Assembly: GCF_015706575.1 (NCBI RefSeq)
Contig: NW_024037058.1
Span: 18,745,547-18,809,546 of the forward strand
DNA from: Patiria miniata
Taxonomy: Eukaryota; Echinodermata; Asteroidea; Valvatida; Asterinidae
DNA length: 64,000 bases
Direction: 5' to 3'
Positions within the stretch are counted from its first letter, which is position 1, and each line of letters starts with the position of its first letter. The translations under genes and the position numbers were made by a program. Below are positions 37,499 through 48,789 of this stretch, one piece after another. The notes beneath the pieces were generated by a model. It was not told where the DNA came from. It did not search any database and saw only the letters and a list, made by a program, of their open reading frames with translations.

Positions 37499-38945
37499 GA
37501 GAGGCTATTCTGGAGTAAGCGTGTTAGCATACAGACAACTTGTGTTTTCTTGTAAGAACAGGTGACGTCCCTAAGGCTATTTCCAGCGCGGGAAAACCTA
37601 AGGTCCAGTTCTGGGGAGGGGGGGGGGGGTGTTCTTGGTTGAAGGTTCCAAGTTTCATGCGTCAATCTCGAAGCAACAACCCAGGACAAACTTAAGTTCT
37701 CATGGCCGAATGCAACTGTTTTCGGCACTCCACAGGTAAATCGTCAACGTCAATGAGAGCGAAACATAAACAAACCAATATCAGGCCGAGAGATTGGAAA
37801 TGAATTCAGCAACTGGATAAATTGGGGCCCAGCGGCCGGCCAATTAGACCCCTCCCATGAGGGACGATGACCCTCTGCTGGCCGGTTTAGTTCAGCATGA
37901 TTCTCCAACTACAAGTCCTACTGTATGCTGGGTTTGTTTTCAGAATAGCTACACGGCTGGGGAAATATTTGAGATCATAACCCATACTTCTTGTGTTTGT
38001 TTTCTTTTTGAAAGAAGTGAGATGTTTTGTTTGTTTGTTTATTTGTTTGTTTATTTTGTGTTATTTTAAAGAACTGCAGGGGTGAGATTTGGGTAAAATT
38101 AAAATCCCTGAAAAAATTTGCACTGGGTTTAGGGGCTACCAGTGGAACATAGGTTCAACGATTAGTTTGTATGTTTGCCTAAAAGCATCCCATAAAAAAC
38201 TACTATTCTATAATTTAAAAAAATGGTCCAGCAGAAACTTTCTTTAATGCAAAACAAATTTTAAAGCAAACTCCATGGAAGGTGAAATTACCGTTTGAAG
38301 AAAAAAAAGTCACTAATGCATATTTCAATCTCTCCAAGACTCTTAAACCACTACACCATTTTGCCCTATTGAGCTTCTTTACAGGGGAAAGAAAGAAAGA
38401 AATAAAGCAAAATTCAGACACCCAAGCCAGCCCTCCCCTAAAAAAAAGAAGAAGAAAATCAGCCAAGTGAACCAGCAATGACCAAAAGATGGTCCATGAG
38501 TTGAAGGTGTTGGCTCAAGTTGAAAAAAACCCGTTGAAGGAATTCTGATGTAACTGTTGCCGAGGTATGCAGCGCAGGTGATAAAGCGCACGCTTGGGAC
38601 ACACCAAGTATCGGTTTACCTGGTCAATTGGACAGGACAGGGGTACCAACTGGGCCAATTTGGAGCCAGCAGAGAGCCAATTAGGACGGACCCTACACCC
38701 CAAGGTAGGTCACACTGGGACCGCCCAAACATTCTGTGCGTGCCTGGGTCTCTCTAAACACTCAAATCTCATTTTAACAAAGAACTAGTACCAACTTTAA
38801 AAGAATACTTGCACAAAAAAATTAACATTAACAAGAAAAAAAGCTCCTTACTGATCGGACTGACCTGAAATGTGTATATGTAATTGCATGAAGGAATTCC
38901 TCCATGGTAATAGTAGGAGGCCTGATGTTTCAATCCCAACAGAGA
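37499..38945. other. Mostly unannotated stretch
   Basis: Contains a (GTTT)n-type microsatellite at 38025-38058. A plus-strand segment at 38579-38705 is open and ends at a donor-like CCAAG/GTAGGT but lacks a convincing acceptor, so it was not called. Confidence 0.35.
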
Positions 38946-39137
38946 CAAGGGCGGGCGGGTGGGGGGGCAACGGGGCCCCCCTAAAAGAACCAAACCCAAT
39001 TTATTTTTTGGAAGTGACGTCGCAATAAAGGCAGGTACTGCCTACACCACCATCTTTTCCTCAAAAAGATTTGGTTAAAGTGGTCAGAAATTCCCTCAGA
39101 TCGCACCACAGAGCATCTAGAATCCAAAAAAATTCGG
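38946..39137 (+). mobile_element. Truncated hAT-like element (GGGCGGATC family)
   Basis: Starts CAAGGGCGGGCGGGTGGG and follows the family for about 190 bp, including GGTTAAAGTGGTCAGAAATT and GAGCATCTAGAATCC. The similarity then breaks off and the right end is absent. Confidence 0.75.
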
Positions 39138-40646
39138 CTTGGATTTTACTATTTTTAGCATCAACTGTAAAAATCTGGTTTACCCTAGGTCAGAACATCA
39201 CGACAAGTTGCAAATTGCTACCTCTGATCCTCGAACCTATAATTATTCCTGGTCGCAGACATGTACCAAAGTTGATTCATTCAATGACTAAAGATTGTAC
39301 TTCTTCGTATGTGGTCTAAAAACCAGAGCCTGTGTACATTGGCTTTACAGTAAAAGCATCCAACCAGGAAGATTTTCACAAGCGGATTACGGTACAAAGA
39401 TAGTTAAGTGTTTCTGTAGCCTTAATCTTGGCTTTGGGCAATATGGTTTCCTGAAAGTGTTTTGGCAGATCCCTTTCTCATCTGTTGATTACAAATTCTT
39501 TTTAGAGTGGGGATTTTCTGCTGTGGTTTTGGATGCTGGGAAATGGTGTGGTCTAAAGCTGTTGGTCTGTGGAGTCGTTTGAGGAACAGAAGGTGGGAAG
39601 AATTTTTGCATAACTCATCTCATTTCCTTTGTGTGAATTACATTTACCTAAGAGCTTATTGTTAATTCTGTAAACTCCCCCCCCCAAAAAAAAACCCCAC
39701 CCCACCCGGCCACCCCTCCCCCTGATAACCAGGGGTCCATTTCTTGGCACGGCTAACTATAGCAGAAAATTGTGCTAACCTTAAGCATGATTTCATGGTG
39801 TGGATGTGTTAACAGTTGCGCGTGCATGGAGATTTCTATTGCTACATCACTACTTGAAGCAACTTTTTCCTTTGAGGAAAGCACAGCTTTTTCTATGCTT
39901 ACTGCTAAATATGGTCTCCATGAAATTGACAGAGGCTCTGTTAGCAGAGAAAAACAATGGGCCTACAATCCCGGCCAAAATGGTTGGGACACTTGGAAAT
40001 AACCTTAGTCTCCAACGGTCACCAACTCCCCCGCTCCCCCGGTCAATGTTGTTCTCTTCAGCGGATAGAGCACACACCGCGCAATGAGAGACAACATTGA
40101 GCCGGGGCTGGGGGGTTGGGGGCCCAGCCAGATTTGGATTGTAGGTCGTCAAAAAATGGTTATCTTCAACACAATTACATGTACATTGTATGTCAGTTCT
40201 GTTCTCTAAAATGTATCAATGCCAACCAAACTTAATGAAGATTTCTGGAGACTATTGTATGTGATTGTAGGCCTATCTGATTACAAGTATGTGATTCTGT
40301 GTGTGAACATCATGAATGGTCAGTATCTAGTATACTCGTCCAGTCGCGCACCATAAGTGCACAATTAATATCATATTTTTAATGAGAGTTGCCGTCACAA
40401 GGCCCTACTTACATGTAAGTAAGTGTACATTCTAGGTGATGACTACACAAAGAAGGGATACAAAAAGGAAACTAAGAAAAAAGAAAAGAAAACACTTCCA
40501 GCAGAAAGATAAGTTTTGATGTTTATGCTTGAACTGGGACAGACTACGATCAATGGGAAAACAGGAAACCAGAGTGAGGAGTTCCAGAGTGAGGCGGTGC
40601 ATGGAAAGAAACTGGAAGAACACCTCCTAGAATTTGCTTTGGGAAC
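39138..40646. other. Mostly unannotated stretch
   Basis: Contains an imperfect ~20-bp inverted repeat at 40033-40107 (CGGTCAATGTTGTTCTC and the complement of GAGAGACAACATTGAGCCGG). No gene recognised. Confidence 0.35.
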
Positions 40647-40654
40647 AATGACTG

Positions 40655-40941
40655 CATGGGCGTCGCAAGGGGGAAGGCAAGGGGGGCACTTGCCCCCCCC
40701 CCCCCCCCCCGACAAGCCAAAACAAACAAAAAAAAAGAGGAAAAAAAAAAGAAGAAAAAAAGAAAGAAAAAGAGGCGCGAAATCATATTGTTGTTAATTT
40801 CATGGGTGGGGGGGGGGGCAAATGTCCCCGCCCACCTTGAAAAAATGATCTATCGGAAAAATGCTGGAAACTATAGGGATTTGGGGGGGGGGGGAAATGG
40901 GCTTTGCCCCCCTCTAGAAAAAAATCCTGGTGACGCCCATG
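40655..40941 (+). mobile_element. hAT-like miniature element (CATGGGCGTCGC family), perfect target duplication
   Basis: Ends are CATGGGCGTCGCAAGG and the complement of CATGGGCGTCACCAGG. The 8-mer AATGACTG is present exactly at 40647-40654 and 40942-40949, which establishes the boundaries (287 bp). Inside are long G- and C-runs near both ends and an A-rich middle (AAAAAAGAGG-type). No coding capacity; open frames through it reflect the A/C runs. A sister copy in opposite orientation is at 58678-58958. Confidence 0.9.
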
Positions 40942-40949
40942 AATGACTG

Positions 40950-41891
40950 TAGGCCTCTACATGGATGTGCATGGATGGAGAAGCGTATAGTGCGTCCAAA
41001 GGGTTCGGTTAAGAGGTACAACCAGAGAAAGACAGTTTGAGCATATTCCATGATAATAAGGCAACAGAGCACCATGGGCAAGAGGTTTCATTGTGTCATT
41101 GTGAGAATGAAACAAATCATCAAGAAGAAAACTCAAACTGCCAAGAGGCAAACATGCTTGAGACTGTTTATGCATAAATAACAGCCACGAAGTAAACTGA
41201 ACAAAATATGCTTGTCTTTCCTCCCAAAGGAGTTCAGTATCAACATAACAGCGATATTTGAGATTTTTTGCTTCGTTTCAGAAAATGTGCAAACAAAAAT
41301 TCTGCACTTTCCAGCAATGTCGTGACGACCTCTGGTACCTTTCCAGATATTACTTAAAGGTGCATCGTAAAAAAAAAAGGTAAACTATTTCCTGTATGAA
41401 AATAGACTAAAGATTCTATTAGGGGGGGGGGGAGTGAGGTTGGGGGCAACAATGGCCTGGGAGTGGGGGCTGTTTTTGCCCTACTGACAAATTTGCTGCC
41501 CCCTCCCTTCAAAGACCCCTCCTCCCACCTGCTCCATTCCGTTAAAAAAAAGTAAGACTTTCAAGAGAGACAGAAAGCCCCCAAGCGTTGGGAGCATCGA
41601 TGACAAGACAAACAACTGTATCAACACGGCAACACTTCACACCAATCAGGTGGTGGGGTCTCAAAGAGAAACATACTGCACATAACATGCCATAGCGACA
41701 ACATGCATGCCATAGCAACATTCCCAGCCTACACTAAAGCCCTTCTGCCCCTTAAAGAATTACCCGCTGGTGATAATTTGGTGGGGAGGAAACGGCAACA
41801 CAAATATGGGATGGGAATGGATAGGGACTGTGGATTTCTTCTCTCACGAACTGCTTACTTTAAGGAGGGGTGGAGTTACTGAATACAGGCC
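40950..41891. other. Unannotated stretch
   Basis: A G-run at about 41422-41432; otherwise no recognised repeat or gene. Confidence 0.35.
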
Positions 41892-42364
41892 TAGGGTAGT
41901 GCAAAAGCAGGAAACCCACTTTTGACAGCAATTTTTACCTACTTGTTGAGCATATTTCAAAAATTCAATTTAATGGTATTAAAATATTGATCTGAAAAAA
42001 TGATTGCAAATGCATATTTTGTCTCTGAGATATGGTAGTTTAAAAATGTCATGTGCCAAACCTGTTTGTTCACCGACGGCTTTATTCCATTACTGCTTTA
42101 CTGAGCTCTGGAGATTGATTTGAAGACCAAAAAACACTACATTAGACTTATATGTGGACAACAGTACTTTTGGTGACTTGTATTCAAATAAGCATAATAT
42201 CACTATTCTTGCGATTTTTTGAAAAGATTTTTTCACCACGGATGGTTGAAGAGCTATACTTCACTTAATTACAAAAAAAAACAAAAACAAAAAAACAGTT
42301 CAAATAAGTTAGGTAGGTTAAAATTCCTGTCAAAAGTGGGTTTCCTTCTTTTTGCACCACCCTG
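41892..42364. mobile_element. Miniature DNA element with ~45-bp inverted ends
   Basis: The left end (TAGGGTAGTGCAAAAGCAGG) and right end (complement of CAGGGTGGTGCAAAAAGAAG) continue as near-perfect inverted repeats through AAACCCACTTTTGACAG for about 45 bp. A TA follows the right end; the left flank is not TA, so a mutated TA duplication is inferred. Length about 473 bp, no coding capacity. The CAGGGTG start is like that of the 1323-2174 family, but the interiors differ. Confidence 0.75.
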
Positions 42365-43970
42365 TACACGTAAATTCTCAATGAATTTTATTACTGCATC
42401 ATGGTAAATCACCATAGCAGCACCCCCTTAACAAAACTAGGAACTTTTCATAAAATCAATCTTGATCGTTTGTTTTCTGCATTACACGAAAGTAAAGCGC
42501 ACACATTTGCAGAAGGGAAATTGTCATAAATTGTATACTTTCAAAATTTGAGATACCATTCAAAACACTCGCAGGTCTTACATCTTAAAATCACTGATGA
42601 GATTGTCAACTTAAAAAAAAGTCTCAAAATTGGACAATAGGTCTGTAAGATGCTTTTCTTTCCATACTGATAATGTCTTTCTCTCGGATTCAAAAAGTCT
42701 GATTTCAGACAAAAGTCTGAAAAATCTCATGCCTGTAAAATGATCTGTCACTAAGCCTTAAGAAAGGAAAAAGTAGTCTCACTTTTCACTTTACCACCAG
42801 ATATCATGTAGCTTTAATAACAGCTTTCCAGCAATTTATCAGAGCTGAAATAAACTATCGCCAAGTTTTTAATGTTAAAAAACTTCCTTTCCAGAGGTAC
42901 TCCCGTCACTTGAATACATAAAATTTATAGAGGGGGTAAAATTGGGCTAAGCAGGTCAGACCCCCACCCTCCAACCTAAAGAAAAAAAGGATAAAAACAA
43001 CTAACATCTTAATAACAAATCCTAAACATATTCCGGAACTGGCAACTTTTTGGTATCTATAAGTCACTTCGAGTTCTCAGAATTGAGACAAATTTGCTGA
43101 ACTCTTTGGATATAGGAGCCGTGCCAAACCTCATTGATTCACTTGGTGGCAGGCTCAGACAAATGAATTATTTTGCGGTGAAGGAACTGGGAAAATATTT
43201 GTATTTGAACAACTACTTTTACTATCTTGCCAACAGATTTATCATACTATTTACCATAAAAGTCATATTTTCCGGAACATGAATCTGGAACTTCCAAGTG
43301 CCCAGTTCACTGACACAGAACTTGTTGGTGACTGTGTGATTACATGCAATGCTTATGATAGCTTCATCCTTTATGGGAAAACAAAATTGCTTAGAAATTT
43401 GTGTCGGAGCCAGGAATTCTATTTTCTATTTTTAGAGAAAACAGACGGACAATTTTTTGGCCATAAATTGCTGGAGAAAGACGCAGAACTGGTTCAGGGT
43501 TGGCACCATACTGGACAAGTTCAAGACAAGAATGTCGCGATCGGTTATGGAATGCATGTATAGTTTGGTGTTTTGACATTTATGTTTTAGACAGACTTTG
43601 GAGTTATTTTTTTAATGCCCGCATGTACATGAACATTGTACAAATATACAAATGCCCTTACAGATACCAACCAGGCATCAGTTTGTGATAATCTTTCAAA
43701 ACAGATCTAGGCCTACATGTACCAAAAGACTCAGAAAATAACAGGGCTGCCGGAAAAGAACTCACAGAATATGACAAAACAAAAAGCCACTGTAAAATTC
43801 TGTCTGTTAACCCTCCTGTGCAAACATACATTCCGTGCCAAGTTGTCCTTGCAGTCAAATTGATCAAGTGACTGTTTTCAACCCGTAAGAATTCCCAGCC
43901 CATCCACGTGAGCACGGCACCACAGTAATGGCTTCTAATTCTGGTCGGCGGATTCCGCTATATTCATAGT
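42365..43970. other. Unannotated stretch
   Basis: Short frames on both strands (for example 43279-43563 plus). Nothing recognisable. Confidence 0.35.
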
Positions 43971-44129
43971 CAAATTAGGTTTTGCCCTTCACCGTCGTAT
44001 ATACACTATATACTCAGTGTGTTACCTCCCGAATGAAAGTTGGAAAAAATCACTCGGGTGGGACTTGAACCCACGACCTCCTGCTTTCTAGTGCAGATGT
44101 CTTACCACTGAAGGGCAAAACCTATTTGA
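43971..44129 (-). repeat. tRNA-derived element with terminal inverted repeats
   Basis: On the minus strand the head reads CAGTGGTAAGACATCTGC (A-box-like) and then GGGTTCAAGTCCCACCCG, a good B box and T arm. The anticodon stem nearly forms, but its loop is 8 nt, so this is not a normal tRNA. Unusually, the outermost ~20 bp are inverted repeats: CAAATTAGGTTTTGCCCTTC at 43971 pairs with GAAGGGCAAAACCTATTTG at the other end with a 1-nt gap. The whole unit is about 159 bp. It is most likely a tRNA-derived SINE relative, or a MITE that carries a tRNA module. Confidence 0.6.
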
Positions 44130-44502
44130 TTTACATCACCCTGACGCAAAAATTCCATCTTTTGGACCAATGCATAGTAAAAAAAAATGCACAATTTGAG
44201 AACCTGTCCCAATGTCAAATTGCGTACAACCAATGAACAACATGCATCTGCAGGCATTTACACTGCAAACAGGAATCCAGCCAGGGGTTGCGCAGGAAAA
44301 TTGCATGCATAAAAAAAAAGGCTGCAGCAATTTGTCCATCATTCTCAGGCCAGCATGACAAGATGGGCAATTAAGATGGGAATGTTCAGGTGCAAGGATT
44401 GGGATGGCTCAAGGTGATTTGCAAAAAAACGCTACAAAAAGGATGAACTACAATAAGCTCCAGAATGAGTACTTTAAAGAGGGTTTGGGAGATGAAGAAT
44501 GT

Positions 44503-44808
44503 TGGGGAGTGATTGGGGGGGGGGGAGTGTTTGGGTTGTGATGGGGGTGTTGGGGTGTGATAAGGGTGTTGGGGAAGTTGGGGATGTTGGGGGGGGGGGA
44601 CATTGGGGGGAGGGCTTAGGTAGGGTGTGGGGGGGGGGGGGTGATGGAGCCGGGCGGGGGTGTTGGATGTGTTGGGGGTGTTCAGGGTTGGTGATGGTTG
44701 GTGAGGGGGTGGTGAGGAGTGCTGGGGGGGGGGGGGGGTGGTGTTGAGGGGTGCTGAGGGGAGTGTTGAGGGGGGTGTTGGGGAGGAGTGTTGGGGTGGG
44801 GGGTCATC
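44503..44808 (+). repeat. G-rich low-complexity tract
   Basis: Irregular GGGTGTTGGGG-type repeats with several runs of 9-12 G on the plus strand. The plus-strand (44499-44747) and minus-strand (44386-44832) open frames across it are products of the composition. Confidence 0.85.
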
Positions 44809-44832
44809 GCTGTTAATGTGTATGTTATTCAC

Positions 44833-44904
44833 CTGTGCAATGTGGCAAGGCGGGTTCTGCGGATGTTAAGAAAGCGTCTAAGCCCAAATGCCGTCTTCCT
44901 CATC
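44833..44904 (-). CDS. Possible 72-nt exon
   Basis: On the minus strand the segment is preceded by a pyrimidine-rich acceptor (CTCTTGTTTTGCTTCACAG) and followed by CAG/GTGAAT. Only one phase is open: 1 nt, 23 codons, then 2 nt. It encodes a basic peptide starting MRKTAFGLRRF. No family is recognised, no adjoining exons were found, and a chance match of splice-like signals is quite possible. Confidence 0.25.
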
Positions 44905-45816
44905 CTGTGAAGCAAAACAAGAGTAGTGTTAGAAAGAACCCGCATCATGAACACAATTCTTTACACTTCCAGTTTTCCTCTTGCATTTCCTGCATGATGT
45001 TCCCACCTCAACAAAATTGCAACTGGGCTTTAGAAATGTTTTATAGTGCACACCTCCAGCAAATGTGAGCGTCCAGATGGTCTGTGGTGGGTCGAATTGA
45101 AAAACTAAATTGTCTGGGCACCTTGGAGACATAGCCAACGTGTCCCTCAATTTTCTTTCTAATAAGTACCCTGTCCAAGTTTGACATCGAAACTAATGTT
45201 GTGGGGCGTCCATATCGTTCCCACGGAAAAGGATTTAAGAAACTGTGTATTTTTTTGTGTAAATTAATTTCAATATGAATGTATGCATTGTGGGCCATAA
45301 TCACGCCTAGTTTGGGGAGTGGTTAAACATACATGCTAAAGGTTGTTCCGGTGACAAGCTCGGGTAACCAGTCTATTTTGTAATCGACCACTCTTTACTC
45401 TTCACGATCAGAGAGTATTTCATAACTAGTAACATTGTTTAACAGAACTTGATAGAGGCAGAAGTAACCCCCCCCCCCCCCACACGACCCACCCCCTCCA
45501 CTTTAGTCATTTTCAGAAAACTTTCTGTCACTGATTCCAGCTGAAGGGTTGGTGGTGTGGAAACTGGCGCCAAGATGTGAAATCAAATCACTGGGTCAAG
45601 ATCAAAGGGGGAGGTGAGGGATCGACATTGTGTAATTTACCACGAGGGAAATGTGGGACACCGTGGTGGGAGCCGAGCCAATGATCAGCCATCTGGTCAT
45701 GAATTACTCCCCGCAATGTCAGGGTTTTTACTGTCTAGTGCTTTATAGGGACATTTATTTATAGATTTCTGCTGGTCCCAGAGGGCTGGCCGAGTGTCCG
45801 CTTTGCACCTATCTCA
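44905..45816. other. Unannotated stretch
   Basis: C-run near 45469-45482. The segment 45770-45803 resembles 61503-61536 (shared TGCTGGTCCCAGAGGG), which matters for the insertion history of the element at 45820. Confidence 0.35.
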
Positions 45817-45819
45817 TCA

Positions 45820-46201
45820 AGCCCTTTTCACACTAGAGCCTCTCAATCCGGGTTGAACTCAACCCTGGGCGAACCCAGTGCCGCCCCGGGTTGAGTTTTT
45901 GATTTTTCAACCCCGCGTTCAACCCCACATCGTTTCACACTTGTTTCATGCAAATCAAGCTTATCATGCTCAGTTACTACTGTTTTGAACCCTGGCAAGA
46001 ATTTCAACCCGGGTTGAAAATCTCAACCCTGGTCTGGAGCAGGGTTGAGTTCAACCTGGGGCGAAATCAATCTCGGGGTTGACACAGGGTTGACACAGGG
46101 TTGAAATTCTTCAAGTGTGAAACGATGCATGTTTTCAACCCTGCGTCAACCCTGCGTCAACCCTGCGTCAACCCCGAGATTTGTCTAGTGTGAAAAGGGC
46201 T
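45820..46201. mobile_element. Foldback miniature element with AGCCCTTTTCACACTAG ends
   Basis: AGCCCTTTTCACACTAG at the left is matched by its exact complement CTAGTGTGAAAAGGGCT at the right. TCA flanks both sides (45817-45819, 46202-46204), suggesting a 3-bp target duplication as in PIF/Harbinger-like elements (class inferred). The interior is built from many copies of GGGTTGA / TCAACCC motifs in both orientations, including three AACCCTGCGTC units near 46139-46174, so the whole element can fold on itself. No coding capacity. Confidence 0.75.
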
Positions 46202-46204
46202 TCA

Positions 46205-47272
46205 CTGACTGACTCATTGACTGTCACTTGTGAGCTGGGCAGTGCTGTTGTATGCGTAATCCCTTACACCAATGAATAGGCTAAATCTGGCCCATGTGTG
46301 GACCAGATGCATGAAAGGTTTCCAGTGAATAGCCATTCGGAATCAACTGAATAAATGTGTGTGCGTTCTAATACCAGCTTTCTGAGGCTTGCCTTGTTTT
46401 TCAGGCATGCAACTTGCAATTAACGTAACAAGAGGAAATTCCAATCTTACAAGACTTATTTGTACAGTGTTTTCCAATTTTTAATGGCATAAGCGTGAGG
46501 TGAAAAACAAGGAAATCAGCTGATCCGAAGAAAAAGTTGCATGCCTGCTGTTTGTCGCCCGGAAAAGTTTGTAATTGATGCAAATAACATTCGTTCACCT
46601 TCAAACAATCGGTTCAACACATATTTTCTTGCAGTTCATGAAATCACGTGAAGTGTCTGTCACTTTTTAAAGTTTACATTCTTTTTATTTTATACACCCA
46701 ACCAATGGGAATGAACATCTGCTCATCATGCTTTTAAAGAACTTTTCGGGGTGGATAACGTATTTGTAGAATGTGATCCGGAAATGTTACACCATCACAA
46801 CACACCAGCTTCGTTAAGTTTAATTTGATAACGCCTTGTAAAATTGTTTTCAGGTCAAAACATGCTCTGCAGCTTGGCTTTCCCTCCATAAATCTATCAT
46901 CACTCTGACCCTATACATACAGAGCATTTCAGTGTCTCCATAAATTCTGATGGCTGCAAAATTTAGAGGTTTTTTTTTTAACTTGTAGCCTCTTGGTCCT
47001 GTTGCTAGTGAGAGTTTGTAAAAAAAATTCTTCCACCTTAAAGCTTTCAATTGGGGATTGAATTTGTTTTCTCATTTTGATTAGTTATCAAGATACAATG
47101 CCATGAAAGGTTTATGTGAAGACTTTTAATGATTCAGAAGCCATTAAATATGTAAAATCTCACTTTTACAGGGATATTCCTACCACTGAACATGCTTTGT
47201 ACAGAGTTACATGTAGAGGCAAGTATTTTTGCAAAGGCCAAACTAATCTGGTCAAAAGAAGGCACCATTCTC
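46205..47272. other. Unannotated stretch
   Basis: Short frames and plus-strand acceptor-like tracts (near 46385 and 46634) without convincing exons. No recognised repeat. Confidence 0.35.
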
Positions 47273-47492
47273 CAGGCGCGGATCCAGAGGGGGGGGGGGG
47301 GGTCAAATCCCCCCCAGCTCCGTCAACATTTTTTTTGTTTCCATATAAATTCATGAAAAAAAATGCGAAACCCCCCCCCTGCTCCGACACCCAAAATTCT
47401 GTTGCTAGTAATAATGTCAAAACGTGTCTACATTTCAGATTTTTTTTGCCGATAAAAACCCCACCCTGCAAAAATTCCTGGATCCACCCCTG
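47273..47492 (+). mobile_element. hAT-like remnant with GCGGATCCAG ends
   Basis: Left end CAGGCGCGGATCCAGAGGGG and right end CCTGGATCCACCCCTG are imperfect inverted repeats enclosing G- and C-runs near each end, as in the GGGCGGATC family. The flanks share only TTCTC, so the target duplication is not established. The interior differs from the 63176 copy. Confidence 0.6.
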
Positions 47493-47678
47493 TTCTCATA
47501 CAGTAGTGTATATATATATAGCATTCTCCTCCAAGTATGGTATCTCAAGTTTGTCAGCTAGTTCCTTTGAAAATAACCCTAGAATTGATTCCCAAGGCAT
47601 TTTTTGATGAGAAAACTTCCTGATCATGATTCCTCCAGTACAGACCAATCTATCAATGCTATCTATTCTATCACGAAG

Positions 47679-48342
47679 CAGTATTACTCTAGTACATTTC
47701 CATGACGAGTACGAGACTTTGCCAGAAGTATGAGTACTTTGCCATGAGTACGAGTACTTTGCCATGAGTACGAGTAGTTTGCCATGAGTACGAGTACTTT
47801 GCTATGAGTATGAGTACTTTGCCATGAGTACGAGTACTTTGCCATGACTATGAGTACCTTGCCATGAGTACAGGTACTTTGCCATGAGTACAAGTACTTT
47901 ACCATGAGTACGAGTACTTTGTCATGAGTACGAGTACGAGTAAGAGTACCAAAAAATGTCCTTGAGTACAAATATGAGTAAGAATACGAGTATAAGCACT
48001 TCCACAAGTAGGAGCAAATTTCAATGTGTCACGTGTTCAAGTTTTCAAGGGCTTTTCACTGTCAAACTAGGCATTCACCAAATACAGAAGCTTCCCAAAC
48101 AGTAGAAAACTGGTTCTTTTTCTAATTTCCTGCACCTAGCTCTTAATTTTTTTAAAATTCTTGCAGGAGAACATTTGCAAGAGTACAAGTACAAGTACTT
48201 TGTCATGAGTACAAAGTCGAGTACAGGTAAATTTTTTCTTGCGTTTACGAGTACGAGTACAAGTTCATTTTTTTGAGTCTGAGCATGAGTGCGAGTCCCA
48301 AAACAATGTACTCGAGTACGAGTACGAGTACTACAACACTGT
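47679..48342. mobile_element. hAT-like element filled with GAGTAC repeats
   Basis: Ends CAGTATTACTCTAGTAC (left) and the complement of CAGTGTTGTAGTACTCGTAC (right) are imperfect inverted repeats. Flanking 8-mers TCACGAAG (47671-47678) and TCACGGAG (48343-48350) match at 7 of 8. The left half is a 20-bp tandem array (47702-47940); the right end has further GAGTAC repeats; a unique-looking stretch at 48000-48180 separates them. No transposase. A degenerate piece of related sequence may lie at 56800-56938. Confidence 0.8.
47702..47940 (+). repeat. 20-bp tandem array inside the hAT-like element
   Basis: About 12 copies of a unit close to GAGTACTTTGCCATGAGTAC, with point variants such as CTATGAGTATG. 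Confidence 0.85.
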
Positions 48343-48350
48343 CACGGAGG

Positions 48351-48789
48351 CCATTGGCGAAAGTATTGTGCTAGCAGTTGTTCAGATCATCTACCAGTTG
48401 CTTTGTGCATCAAGTACGCACTCGGATCGTATGAGGGGTACGAATCTGAGGGGGTATTTTGAATCTGACGACGGTTACCTAGGTGTATTCCAAAACTCAG
48501 CATCGTCTCCTTTTGGCTTCCCTTGCTAATTGGGTCCCCAACTTGAAGATTCCAGCTGTTGATCTTACGGAAATATCAAACTGTATGATATATGAAGCAA
48601 GTGATTTTTTTAAAAATGTGATCGGAACATGAAAAGCTTTTAATGATAAAGTCAAAGCAAAACCGACTTTGAAAAGCGGCCATGATGTTTATTTTTAGCC
48701 CCGTGGCGGCTGCTTGACCTACAGTTTATAGACGTTAGGGTGGAATTATCAATCAGGGAACCAGACTATGATCTCAAAGGAAGGTTTGA
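48351..48789. other. Unannotated stretch
   Basis: No gene or repeat recognised. Confidence 0.35.

Noticed and set aside
38579..38705. Possible plus-strand exon ending at CCAAG/GTAGGT
   Set aside because: The frame is open and the donor fair, but no pyrimidine-rich acceptor precedes it.
44386..44832. Proline-rich 148-codon minus-strand frame
   Set aside because: Composition artefact of the G-rich tract at 44503-44808.
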